This document shows positions 50,480 through 60,619 of a DNA stretch of 64,000 nt, in pieces. The notes under the pieces were generated by a model. It did no database searches. It was not told where the DNA came from and was given only the letters and a program-made list of their open reading frames with translations. Source of the DNA: Leishmania mexicana MHOM/GT/2001/U1103. Its lineage: Eukaryota > Euglenozoa > Kinetoplastea > Trypanosomatida > Trypanosomatidae. A program made the position numbers and the translations under genes. The stretch spans positions 1,496,556 through 1,560,555 of the forward strand of contig NC_018337.1 in assembly GCF_000234665.1 (NCBI RefSeq), given 5' to 3'. Position 1 is the stretch's first letter, and each line of letters starts with the position of its first letter.

Positions 50480-51406
50480 ATGACGTCCTGGAAGGATCGG
50501 ATCGCCGCGGTGCTCTTCTTCAGTGACCCTGAGGAGGCGCTAACAGCGGAGAAGATGCGCAACGCCGAGGCGATGGCCAAAGCAACGGAGGCACGCCTGC
50601 AGCACAACCTAGATGAGAGGGAGGTCCAGGAGAAGATGCTGCAGCTGGAAAACCGCATCAAGTCGCAGCGGGAGCGCTACGCTCGACAGGCCGCCCCAAT
50701 GCTGAAGGAGTTCGACGACATTGCCATATCACAGCACTACTACCAGGAGGTGGGGAACAGCGTTTCGGCGCAGGAGACGTTTGTGGATCAAATGGCGCAG
50801 CGGGAGACGCAGCAGTTCGGCTACATAAGCAAGAAGCTCATCTCCGTCAGCCTCAACTTTGAGGCTCTACGCCAACAGATGCGGTCAGGGCAGCCGTTCG
50901 CACGAGAGCTGAAGGCCACGCTCGATGATGCGGAGAGTGAGGACCTGAATGTCATGTCAGAGCCCCTCCGTGCATTTGCCGACCGCGGCGTCCCTAAGCC
51001 GACGCTTGTGCGCGCCGCCGCCTTTGATCTTGCCCGCTCCATCGAGGAGACCGGCAAGGCACCAATGCAGCAGCCAGTGCTGGGGTGGCTGGACCTGCTA
51101 AAGTTTCGTACCGCCTTTAGCCCCTCGACGGTAGACCAGAACGAAGTTCGTGCTCGCCGCGCCGCCGCACAGTTTACGCGCTTCATCGAGCAGAAGCAGT
51201 ACGCGAGTGCGCTGGCGCTAGCGGAGGAGGTGGACACGTGGACGCGCAATGAGCACGATGCCTCCGTGGAATATTTCAATAACTCCTACAGGAGCTTCCG
51301 GCAGGCGACCCTGCCCGTCATCACGGCTGAAATTTTTCTCGCCTACGCCGCCGCCTCCCTCAACGCGTCGCGGGCGGCGTGTGTGGAGCATATGCTGAAG
51401 GAGTAA
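50480..51406 (+). CDS. Mitofilin-domain (MIC60 C-terminal-like) protein
   Basis: The 308-residue protein has no transmembrane helix and no clear presequence. A charged helical region (about 20-75) is followed, from about residue 110, by a layout typical of the mitofilin domain: ALRQQMRSGQPFARELKAT, then LRAFADRGVPKPTLVRAAAF, then ALALAEEV and a final AEIFLAYAAASLNA helix. In MIC60/mitofilin, the core of the MICOS complex at crista junctions, this domain sits at the C-terminus after a membrane helix and coiled coil. Here only the domain and a short coiled coil remain. Published work on trypanosome MICOS reports a split arrangement with separate membrane-bound and soluble partners, which would fit. 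The family name is from pattern, not a search. Confidence 0.62.
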   Translation: MTSWKDRIAAVLFFSDPEEALTAEKMRNAEAMAKATEARLQHNLDEREVQEKMLQLENRIKSQRERYARQAAPMLKEFDDIAISQHYYQEVGNSVSAQETFVDQMAQRETQQFGYISKKLISVSLNFEALRQQMRSGQPFARELKATLDDAESEDLNVMSEPLRAFADRGVPKPTLVRAAAFDLARSIEETGKAPMQQPVLGWLDLLKFRTAFSPSTVDQNEVRARRAAAQFTRFIEQKQYASALALAEEVDTWTRNEHDASVEYFNNSYRSFRQATLPVITAEIFLAYAAASLNASRAACVEHMLKE

Positions 51407-51977
51407 GGAAAACTATGGCTAAAAGGACCTTGATGGCGAGACAGCCGTTGCGAGGCGAGGCGTGTGCTTGCTCCTGTACGGCGCCCCTTCACCTCTCTCT
51501 CTTTCGATGCCTCCACTTCGCATGAACGCTTGCCTCGGGGCATGGGATGGCGTCATGGTGTACGTGCATGTGTCGCTGTGTGGATAGGCGTGTATGCGTC
51601 TGCCGTTGACTGTGGGCAAACCGGTCCAAGACTTGGCGGTCGCCGTAGCGCACAGAGAAGAAGAACAGAAATTGAGCAAACGACACGCACGCACGCACAA
51701 CACCCGTAGACCTCCGAAGGCGTCTTGGTCTCACCAGCACGTGCGCTGGCGGTGTTTGCTTCCCCTCGAAGGGCCACCCCTTGCCTCTCTCCCTCCCCTG
51801 TCCGCCATATCGGATGCTGCCACCATCACCGCATCTCTCCTTCCATCCCTCCCTCATCCCTCCGTTTGGAGGCTGGTATGGCATATTGCCTCGTCTTCTG
51901 CCAGTCAATCATTGCTGTCCCCCGTAACACTGCAGCCCCTGCGCACTGGAAACACCATCTTCCTGACTACTAGAGCG
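51407..51977. other. Spacer before CFAP46 gene
   Basis: No gene was seen. The CFAP46 frame is open upstream to 51594, but that part is basic and Pro/Ser-rich in a way typical of leader sequence. CT-rich stretches at 51762-51800 and 51836-51867 may be splice signals. Confidence 0.5.
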
Positions 51978-54900
51978 ATGGCGGGGAACGCAAGTTATGT
52001 GAAACAGCTGCTGTCCACGGCGCGGATGTACCGCCGGCCGGATATGCTGCACGACATTGTGTGCGAAGTGCGCGACGCGGAGACGACAACCAGCAGGTTC
52101 TCTGCGGAACTGCGCGTGTTGTGCGCTGAAGTTGCGGTCGAGCTCAAACAGTGGTCAGCCGCTGCGGAGCTGCTAAAAGGGCTCGGGGCCGCGCAGGAAA
52201 CGCGACTGCTTGCAGTGCGGCGCGCCTTCTGCGAGGTGCTCGTGTCGCTTCACCACGTAGACGAGAATACCTCCTTGACCGAGGACGAAAAAGTGCAGGA
52301 GTACGTGGTCGGCGCGGCGAGCGCGCTACAGGCGTTGGCGGAGGCGGTCGAGGTGTGGCCTGACAGCCTCGACGCTGTTCTTACGGGCATTCGCACGCTG
52401 TGGCTCATTGTCAGTCCTCTCCTTTCCGCAGGCCACGAGGCGGACGTGTGCGACCCCGTCGCCTTCCTCGCCACCCTGCATCAGCAGCTCCACATTGGTG
52501 GCGGGTACACGCTGGTGCAGTGGCTGGTGCGGGCAGCGTTGTGCCTCCGTGCGGCAGAGCGGCACAACGACGCATTGACTCGCTTCTCGGCCGCCCTTGA
52601 GGCGGCCGCGCTCATGGGCAACCAGCGTCTCTTTGTGCAGGTGCTGCGCCTGGCTGCCGGCGTCATCTTCGTGAAGGAGAAGGCGAATGTCTCCTCAAAG
52701 ACGCGCTCGGACTTGCTGCCAAGCTACCGGAGCCGCCCCGTGCACTTTGCTGTTCTTCTTACATATCTCGTGCTTGGAGGGTTGCTGGAGGTGGAGGCGT
52801 GCAAGGAGGACTTGCAAAGCGCTTACCATACCCTCAGTGACGTCGCCGACGTGGTCCAGCCGCCACCAGACACCGGCGCAGCGGTATCACGGGGAAGGAA
52901 GAAGCAGGCGACGGTAAAGTTGCCTTCTGCAATACGACTCGTCGACACCTTTGCTGTGACTGAGTCCGATGTCATCGATGAAGTGAAGAGCGACCTGCTC
53001 CTGTGCATCAGTCTGCATGGAACCCTGTCCCCCGAGCAGGTGGAGGAGCTCGAGCAAAAACGCAGCAGCTCGAATCATCGCGTGCGCAGCTTCGCGACCT
53101 TCGCGCTTGTCGTGCGAGAGTCACACCGCCACGGTCTCCGCTGCCTTGGCAAGTGCGCCGATGCCTCCTCCATCTCCGCGGCGCACAGAGTCGAACTCCG
53201 CACCCTTGCCAGCGAGCTGGTCGATGTACTCAAGAACACGAACACTATACATGACGAGAGCGAGCGGCAGCACACGTTGCGCATTGGGGCATCCCTCCTG
53301 TGGAACCTGGTGCTTCCTTTTCTGCAGACCAGCACGTTTGGCGACGCACAGGCGGCGCTGGCGGCAGTCGCTGACGTGAGTCAGACCTTCATGCCTGCGC
53401 TGAGGAAGCTCTTCCTCCAGGTGGCGACCCAGCAGTGCCACACAGCCTTCGAGGAGGATAATCGCAGTGTGCTTCATCAGCTACTACCGCTGCTTCAGCG
53501 GGAGTGCCAGCGCGGAGAGGTCGATGGAGCGGCACCCGCGTGGTTGTTCCGGCTTCAATGGCTCCACCATCAGATGGCGATCCGAGAGGAACCCGAGAGC
53601 AGCCTAACCTCCCAGCAGGACCGCTGCCTATTCGCCATTGAGCAATGCCGGGGTATCGCCAACCCACTGAAGCGCATTCCAGTGATCAAGACTGCTTTTC
53701 GGCAGTTGCCGTCGATTGTCCAAGAGAGTGATGCGGAGACAGCTGCGGCGGAAGCAACCGAGCCGCAGAAGGGCACGCCCACCCGCGGCGCCCTTTCCAC
53801 TCGTCGCTCGACGGTCCAGCTGTACCGAGAGCTCTTAGAGCTGTGCATGCAGGACCTGAGTGCCTCCTTGTTCGCTGTGGCGATGGCGGTGGCCGAGGCG
53901 CTGCGGGGCCTCCCTTGCCCCCTGCCTGGCGCCTGCGACGCAGACATCGAAGAGGTACGAGCCGCCGCCTCTCTGCACGCCGCCACGATACTGGCGCGGC
54001 GGATAGAGGAGGCGGAGCCGCATGGGGCACAGAAGGACACGCGGTCGGTCAGCGTCGCAGACCCCAGGAGTGCCGCTACCGAGGAGAGTGAGAACCGCTT
54101 GGCGGCTCTGCTGATCGAGGCAGCTCAACGCGGAGCGGAGGTGGAGAGCCGGTGTAGCGGCAGCGGGGGCTGGATTGCCGCAAATGCGTGTGTGATGTTT
54201 CTAAACTGGAAGAAACCCGCCTACGAACGTGGTGAATACCGCGCCCACCTCCTCGAGCTGCTTGACTTACAGAAGCTTTACACTGCTCTTTATGAGCATG
54301 ACCAGGTGCAGGATGTGGAGCTGCTGTCCGACCTCACGACGTCGTCTGTGCTCGGGCTCGTGGCCGAGTACCTTGATACCTCAAACCCTCCGGCAGGGAC
54401 AGGGACGTCTCCGCTGGCGAAGCAGATGTGCAGGGACGGCTTCGCCGCACACGTGCGGCGCCTGCGCACGTGCGCGAAATGCGAACCCTCCAGCGTGCAG
54501 CTTCGTCGTGCACATGCCATGTGCCTCGAGGCTCTGCAAATCATCCCCGGCGTGAAGCCGAAGTGGTTCCTTGCCATGCTGTCCTCTGCCCTGGCGCGGC
54601 TTGTCGGTGACAAGCCGAGGTACTCGCCGCACCCACAGGAGCAGCTTTTCATTCTTCTCGGCACACTTGCCGGGCCGTCGGTGATGTCTGAGAAAGTTGC
54701 ACTTCTCATCAACGACGCCCGCCCACTGCTGCGCAAGGACCCGTGCGTCCGTCTCTGTGCATGGGTCGCCGCTGTGGCGATGCAACTGGGACAGGAGGAA
54801 GTGGCACTGGAGTGTTGCGAGATGGCTGATCGACTCTACGCCAGCAATCGGCTGGGCTGGGGCTCCTTGTTTGAGCTGCAGTCGACGTTCTCCTCCGGCG

Positions 54901-57900
54901 GAGGTGCTTTGACGGGGCCCAGTAAGACGCCAGACAGCGGCAGTCACAAGAAGGTGTCAGTGGAGCCGGCATTTGTGCAGGTCGACGTGCAGTCCACGTT
55001 CCCAAAACCGGACGCGGAGGACTGGGAAGCGTATGCGCAGCTGCTCTCCATCAAGGCACAGGTTGGCGTCCAGCACCTGCATGGCCTCAACAGCGTGGCT
55101 CGAAACCGCGCCGTGCAGCTTCTTTTGAAAAACTGCGTGAACGCGGCTATCGCAGCGGCGCAGGGCCCAACCGCGTCCAAGGTGGAGCACATCACGAACG
55201 CATATACTCTATACTACACCTTTCTCCGGACCACTCGCATTTCGCTGGAGACGGCGACATTTGTGCTGCCGAGTTTGCGGATGCTGCTGTCGAAGGTGCT
55301 GCTGGGGCAGCTCCCAAAGCGCAGCTGGAGCGACTCGTTCACGGAGGTGGTGTATCAGCTCAGTTGCGTCCTCGTGCACGTGTCGTTGTCGAGTGAGCAG
55401 GAGGACGATGCCCGCCAACTAGTGGCGACGCTGCGCCACCTGCGCGAGTTGCTACCTCCGCGCTACCAAAAGCCCCTCAAGGATCGGGAAGTGACCGAGG
55501 TGTGTTACCGCAATCCGTCCGTCGACGACTTTCTTCAGAGGTCCAAAAACATGGAGGCGGAGCTGCAGGCACGCGGATGGATGATCGTGGCCGTGGCAAA
55601 TAATGACAGCAGTGTCGAAACAGAGACGTTCGCGCTGGCGCTGGCCGCCGCGCAAGGCGGGTCCCTTGCCACAGCGCAGTGCCTATTCGAGATTGCGTAT
55701 GTGACAAGCTTTCGGAGGGGAGACTCGACTCCGCTGGCACTGGTGACTCGCCACCTGCAAGAGGCCCTGCGCATACTCGAAGGGCTCCCTGAGACGGCGC
55801 CACTTCTGCAAAGCCTCGAGGAGACGGACCGCTGGCACGCCACCCTGGCCGACGCGTCACTCACTGCCACGTTTCTGCGTTCGCAGGCACCGCGCCGCTT
55901 TCCGCACAACGGCGACGCTGCCAGCGGGGCGGCCGAAGCAGCAGGCGGCGAGCGACAGGCCGCGCCGCTGAAGGCACTCGTGAAGGCGCACTCCACAAAA
56001 GTCACAGGTGTCACCTTCCATCACGCATTTCTGGGGCTGCGTATCATCTCGCTGCTCTTCAGGGCGACGCCGACCCACGATGTTGTCAAAGTCGGAGCAG
56101 CGTCGGTCAAGACAGCGAAGTACGCCACAACCCCTGCATCGCGCCGCGACTGCGCGAACGTCATGCTCGATTACGTCTCGTGTCTGTGGCACCTCAGCGC
56201 AAAATGGCTGTGCGATGGCGCCACGGATGAAGACACAGTAGTGCTAAAGCTGCCGACCGACAAATCCCTTTATTACAGTTACGCGGAGCCGTCGGCGGCT
56301 GCGCAACGGCTGCGCCGCTGTGTCCCGGACGAAGAGTTCAAGTTGAACACCGAAGGGCTCTGGCAATGCTTGCTGGATCTGGGGGACTACCTCGCACGCA
56401 CCGGCGATGAGCCGTACGCGTTCATGGTGTACTCGTGGGTGCGGTTTTCTGTCGCTCTCGCCTTCGGCGACGCCAGGGGCGACTCGCGCTGCGGTCTTGC
56501 TCACCGTCTCTGCAACTGGAAAATGTGCGCGACAGCCGCCTCGAGCGGCCTCAGCGATGCCCCATACGTGGCAGCGCTTACCCGGCTGGCCGATGCTAGG
56601 TCCCTTGTCGAGGAGGCAGTGAAGCGGGACGTCGAGGGCAAGTGCGTGTCGCCGTCATGGGAGGCGGCGATGGTGGTCGGCGAGTGTGAGGTTCGTATTC
56701 ACCTCGGCCAAACAGAGCAGGCCGCCACACTCGCCGAAGATGTGCTGTGTCAGGGACTGGAGTGCGCAAGCTGGAATACGGCGGCCACCCGAGCACGGGC
56801 TCTCCGCGTCCGCGCACGTCACGAGGCAATCCGCTTGCGCTATGGTGATGCTCTGCGCACCCTCCAGCAGGCGTTTCACTTGATTGGCGCCGCCACACCT
56901 TCCTCCGCCTCATCCGTCATCTCGGTCCGTCTCTGGACCGAGCTATGCAGCGATCGACTTGCTGTGCTGATTGATTCCCAGTCCACCGCCGAAGCTGTTC
57001 AGTGGGCTGGTATGGTGCGCCAGCGGCTGCACCAGTGGCGCGCGGCGGCCTCGGCCAGCGCAATGCAGGTCGATACCACCCATACCGCATGCGTGCGAGC
57101 GGATGTCGAGGACGGTCTAGAGTTGTGGATCAACCGTCTCGCTTCCACAGTAACGTCCCAGCTTCCAGTCGATGCGCTATCGTACCAAGCTGGTTCCTCT
57201 GCCCCTGCGCAACGCTGGCCTCACACAGAGGAGCTGCTGCATGAGCTTCTCCTTGTCGCAGAGGGCTCCACTACGCTGCACAGCTGTCTGTACACCACCC
57301 ATGCAAAGTGGCATGTGCGGGATCGCGTGACGCCACAGTGGTTGGCAGAGCACAGTGCCAATGTAGATGAGGTACGGACGCGGTTGTTGGTGCTGCTGGC
57401 AGAGATGAGGGTGTTGGATGAACTGTCGCTTCGCCTGCAGACGGCGCCTGCATCTAGCAAGGTCGGAGTGGGCTCGCCTGGTCAAGTCGAGGTCGCCGCC
57501 GCCACAGCCACTAGCATGTCCTTCTGGCTTGGTGCTCTCGTCTACTGGACTGCCGTTGACCGCCTCGAAGCGAGCGTACTTGCATCATGCCTCCTCGTCG
57601 CCTTTCGACGTCTGTCTATGGAGGATCTGCAGCTGCCAACTTCGAGTGCGCCGGCCCACTTCGAGAGGGAGGTGCTACGGTTCATCCGCGGCGCGACGTC
57701 GTCGTCGTCCGCCGCCACAGTCGACAGCGCACCCCATGCGGTGGAGCAGGCGGTCATGGTCGGTGCGCGCTGGCAGAGCGACGTTGCGCGTGAAACAGAC
57801 GAGCTCCAGCAAGCGCTGCAGCACTACAACGTGACCGATGCACGTGCCCCGTCCATGACGGATGTGTCTGCTGTGCCTGCTCTGCTGGAAAAGGCTGCGG

Positions 57901-59771
57901 TACATTGCCGCCAGTGGCCGCACACCCGTCTAGCAGCGGCGATCATGTTGGCTGTGGCGCAGGTAGAAGTGCTTCAACGCATCGAGAATCAGCTGGAACA
58001 GTGCGACCACCTTGTTGGCGAGGAGCTACAGACGCAAACGCACGCGCTGCTCACGACGGCGTGGAGTCGCGCGCGACTGATCCCGGCACACATCGAGAAG
58101 CCCGGCAACCACATGCGCAAGGGTATGCCGGCAGGGAAGCAGCGCACTCTCAGCGAGCCTAGCGCGTCTGCGTCGGTGCGCCCGCTTCCAAAAGAGGAGG
58201 AGGCACTTGTGCAGCGTATCTCTCTCGGTATTGAGGTGGCGGTCCATCACGGGCACCTCGACGTCGCCGCGGACCTGAGCGAAGCGCTTAGCCATCTTGC
58301 GGTTCTTTTGGATCGGCCTCACATCGCCGCCGCAGCGGCGGAGCAAGCACAGGCGAACCAGCTGGTGGGGCATCTCTGGCGTAGTTGCGTGCACGAGATG
58401 ACGGACAGTGCGGAGGGATGGCTGTGGCGGCAGATGCTGGCAGTGCAGCCGCTCTTCACGAACTGCACGTTGTACACGCAGCTGGCCGACCAGGCTCTGA
58501 CGGCGACGCCCATGGAGCGCGGCTTGCGCAGCTGCCGTCTGCTGTGCGTGGAGCCAGAGGAGGAGGTGGCAGCGGTCACGTCGATGGGGCCTGGGAAAGG
58601 AGGTCATGCAACGGAGGTGTCACCGTATGCCATCGATGGCGCTGTGTTGTCGGTCGCCATGGGCAACTGCCGGACTGGCTTTTGCATCGTCACGCTGCGC
58701 CACCCCGACGGCGCTGTGGAGGGACGCCGCAGACACGTGCCGGAGCAAATGTGGGTCACACTAGCCGCCACGCTGCAGCGAACCGAGACTCAAAAGCAAG
58801 AGCAGCTGGCCGGTACCGAGGATGTGCGTATCGACGGTGCCGAAGAGCGCGTAACGGCAGCGGACCTCTCGAGCACGCTGGCGGAGCTGAACACCGTGGC
58901 AGTCGAGCTGTTTGGGGAGTTTCAGGCATCCTTGCAGCAGTACTGTGAGAAGACCCCGCTTTACCTGTGTCTCGCGCCTCAGCTGCAGCCCTTTCCATGG
59001 GAGCAGACGAACGTGCTGAGTTGCTGCCCTGTCGTGCTGCGCGAGTTGGGAGCTGCGGCGGTGGTATCGAAGACCGGCGAGCTTCAACGGTCTGGCAAGC
59101 GCACCTTGCAGCACCCGCCGAGAACGGCTGGGCCTAGCTCCACGAAAGGCTCCTCTGCGGGGCCTCTCGTGTGTCTCATCGACCTGTTTGGTGATCATCG
59201 CGAGTCGGTCCCCGCCACATGTGGCACAGAGCAGAGCAAGTCAAAGGTGTCCCCGCAGTGTCTTCTAACGTGCAGCTCGGCCGGGGTTCCGCCAGATGCC
59301 GTGTACTTGACGTGGATGCTTCGGAACACCGCCCCTGGCGCGCTCATCGTGAACATGTGCGGGAATTTGACTGATGCTTTGCCATGGTCCTACTTTGCCT
59401 CCCTCCGCTTTTCGCAACTGCACAGTGTCGTACTCGCCGATGGCGCATTCAACGCGAGCTCGCAGAAGCGTGAGGAGCAGCTTCGCTTGTTGGCCTCGAC
59501 GACACGGATAGGCAAGGCCGGCAGCCCGTCGTCGTACCCACGATGGATGACGGCGACGCTCTTCCTCTTGCGAGGGGCCACGTTTGTGGCCGCCAACACG
59601 CTTCCATGCAGCCCATGTGTGACCGACGCACTGGCCCGCCGCTGCCTGTCCTCGGCCTCCTCTGGAAAAGCGCTGGTGGAGCAGCTGCGAGGAAAGACGA
59701 AGGACATCAAGATACCGTTTGTGACACTGTACGGCGTTCCCGGCGGCGGGTTTTCTAAAGCAAAGGCGTAG
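51978..59771 (+). CDS. CFAP46: CFAP46, central-pair apparatus protein
   Basis: This very large gene encodes 2597 residues, close to the 2700 of other CFAP46 proteins. The N-terminal two thirds is alpha-helical solenoid of TPR type. The early segment FSAELRVLCAEVAVEL followed by a stretch ending VLTGIRTLWLIVSPLL parallels the CFAP46 start, with its 'FxPxLxVLCAE' and 'VxNASVLYWxxxRPFL' pattern. The C-terminal third has a helical zone and then a beta-rich part after about residue 2150. CFAP46 belongs to the C1d projection of the central pair of motile flagella and helps regulate dynein. ATG 51978 is preferred, because the 128-codon extension upstream is unlike protein. No frameshift was noticed over 7.8 kb. 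Confidence 0.83.
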   Translation: MAGNASYVKQLLSTARMYRRPDMLHDIVCEVRDAETTTSRFSAELRVLCAEVAVELKQWSAAAELLKGLGAAQETRLLAVRRAFCEVLVSLHHVDENTSLTEDEKVQEYVVGAASALQALAEAVEVWPDSLDAVLTGIRTLWLIVSPLLSAGHEADVCDPVAFLATLHQQLHIGGGYTLVQWLVRAALCLRAAERHNDALTRFSAALEAAALMGNQRLFVQVLRLAAGVIFVKEKANVSSKTRSDLLPSYRSRPVHFAVLLTYLVLGGLLEVEACKEDLQSAYHTLSDVADVVQPPPDTGAAVSRGRKKQATVKLPSAIRLVDTFAVTESDVIDEVKSDLLLCISLHGTLSPEQVEELEQKRSSSNHRVRSFATFALVVRESHRHGLRCLGKCADASSISAAHRVELRTLASELVDVLKNTNTIHDESERQHTLRIGASLLWNLVLPFLQTSTFGDAQAALAAVADVSQTFMPALRKLFLQVATQQCHTAFEEDNRSVLHQLLPLLQRECQRGEVDGAAPAWLFRLQWLHHQMAIREEPESSLTSQQDRCLFAIEQCRGIANPLKRIPVIKTAFRQLPSIVQESDAETAAAEATEPQKGTPTRGALSTRRSTVQLYRELLELCMQDLSASLFAVAMAVAEALRGLPCPLPGACDADIEEVRAAASLHAATILARRIEEAEPHGAQKDTRSVSVADPRSAATEESENRLAALLIEAAQRGAEVESRCSGSGGWIAANACVMFLNWKKPAYERGEYRAHLLELLDLQKLYTALYEHDQVQDVELLSDLTTSSVLGLVAEYLDTSNPPAGTGTSPLAKQMCRDGFAAHVRRLRTCAKCEPSSVQLRRAHAMCLEALQIIPGVKPKWFLAMLSSALARLVGDKPRYSPHPQEQLFILLGTLAGPSVMSEKVALLINDARPLLRKDPCVRLCAWVAAVAMQLGQEEVALECCEMADRLYASNRLGWGSLFELQSTFSSGGGALTGPSKTPDSGSHKKVSVEPAFVQVDVQSTFPKPDAEDWEAYAQLLSIKAQVGVQHLHGLNSVARNRAVQLLLKNCVNAAIAAAQGPTASKVEHITNAYTLYYTFLRTTRISLETATFVLPSLRMLLSKVLLGQLPKRSWSDSFTEVVYQLSCVLVHVSLSSEQEDDARQLVATLRHLRELLPPRYQKPLKDREVTEVCYRNPSVDDFLQRSKNMEAELQARGWMIVAVANNDSSVETETFALALAAAQGGSLATAQCLFEIAYVTSFRRGDSTPLALVTRHLQEALRILEGLPETAPLLQSLEETDRWHATLADASLTATFLRSQAPRRFPHNGDAASGAAEAAGGERQAAPLKALVKAHSTKVTGVTFHHAFLGLRIISLLFRATPTHDVVKVGAASVKTAKYATTPASRRDCANVMLDYVSCLWHLSAKWLCDGATDEDTVVLKLPTDKSLYYSYAEPSAAAQRLRRCVPDEEFKLNTEGLWQCLLDLGDYLARTGDEPYAFMVYSWVRFSVALAFGDARGDSRCGLAHRLCNWKMCATAASSGLSDAPYVAALTRLADARSLVEEAVKRDVEGKCVSPSWEAAMVVGECEVRIHLGQTEQAATLAEDVLCQGLECASWNTAATRARALRVRARHEAIRLRYGDALRTLQQAFHLIGAATPSSASSVISVRLWTELCSDRLAVLIDSQSTAEAVQWAGMVRQRLHQWRAAASASAMQVDTTHTACVRADVEDGLELWINRLASTVTSQLPVDALSYQAGSSAPAQRWPHTEELLHELLLVAEGSTTLHSCLYTTHAKWHVRDRVTPQWLAEHSANVDEVRTRLLVLLAEMRVLDELSLRLQTAPASSKVGVGSPGQVEVAAATATSMSFWLGALVYWTAVDRLEASVLASCLLVAFRRLSMEDLQLPTSSAPAHFEREVLRFIRGATSSSSAATVDSAPHAVEQAVMVGARWQSDVARETDELQQALQHYNVTDARAPSMTDVSAVPALLEKAAVHCRQWPHTRLAAAIMLAVAQVEVLQRIENQLEQCDHLVGEELQTQTHALLTTAWSRARLIPAHIEKPGNHMRKGMPAGKQRTLSEPSASASVRPLPKEEEALVQRISLGIEVAVHHGHLDVAADLSEALSHLAVLLDRPHIAAAAAEQAQANQLVGHLWRSCVHEMTDSAEGWLWRQMLAVQPLFTNCTLYTQLADQALTATPMERGLRSCRLLCVEPEEEVAAVTSMGPGKGGHATEVSPYAIDGAVLSVAMGNCRTGFCIVTLRHPDGAVEGRRRHVPEQMWVTLAATLQRTETQKQEQLAGTEDVRIDGAEERVTAADLSSTLAELNTVAVELFGEFQASLQQYCEKTPLYLCLAPQLQPFPWEQTNVLSCCPVVLRELGAAAVVSKTGELQRSGKRTLQHPPRTAGPSSTKGSSAGPLVCLIDLFGDHRESVPATCGTEQSKSKVSPQCLLTCSSAGVPPDAVYLTWMLRNTAPGALIVNMCGNLTDALPWSYFASLRFSQLHSVVLADGAFNASSQKREEQLRLLASTTRIGKAGSPSSYPRWMTATLFLLRGATFVAANTLPCSPCVTDALARRCLSSASSGKALVEQLRGKTKDIKIPFVTLYGVPGGGFSKAKA

Positions 59772-60619
59772 GCGAGACCGATGAACGGGGACGCCGCTTG
59801 GACAAGCTGGGCACGGCGGTGCAAGGACGGCTCATACCTCAGCCCTTGCTTTTTTTCCCCTTCTTCTCTTCTTGTTTACCTTGTGTGTTTGTTGTGTGCT
59901 CATGTGGTCTGTGCATGCGAAAGTGTGCGTTTGCTCACATCGCTTGCCGCCGCCACTCATGTAAACGAGCGGACGTGATTCCCGCACAATATGTTCCACG
60001 AGGAACGCACTGGCACCCAGGCAGTCCCTCCTTGATTTTGTCTCTTGGCATTGTTTCTTCGTTTCCACGGAGGGGCTTGGGTGGGTGGGCGTGTGTTAGG
60101 CGTCTTTTTCTGTTCGTTGGCCGCGCGGCTTTTGTGTTGCCGTGTTTTTTTAGGCGACGGGCAGAGGAGGCGATAACACGGACCTGAAATGGAACAATGC
60201 GATAGAAAACTGGGAGAGGCAAAGGCGCGTCAAGGGGCTGCCGTGGCAGCAGCAGCACTGCCCGACGACAGATGGCTGGTGTTCCATCGCTGCGGTCTAA
60301 AGGAATGTTGGTGAATGTCATTGCATGCATCCCGTCCTTGTGCTCGCGCACATGGTGATTACGGCAGTTTGCCGCGCTGCAAGTTTCGGTGCTGTCGTGG
60401 AAAGAAGGCAGGCTTCACCTCACCTCCCGATGTGCGCCCTGTGCGGTTTGCCTTTGACCACCACCTCCATCACCTGCGCTTCTCATGTGCCCTCTCTCCC
60501 TCTTTCTCCCTATGCTTGCAATGTTGCCTGATTGCCGCACGCAGCGACAGGAGACGGTCACACTGCTGATTCGAAGCCGTTGCCCGGCCTCGCGCACATT
60601 CACGTACACGAGAGACGAC
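59772..60619. other. Intergenic spacer
   Basis: No gene was seen. T-rich runs occur near 59850-59875 and 60128-60155, and a pyrimidine-rich stretch at about 60478-60525 may direct splicing of the next gene. Confidence 0.5.
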
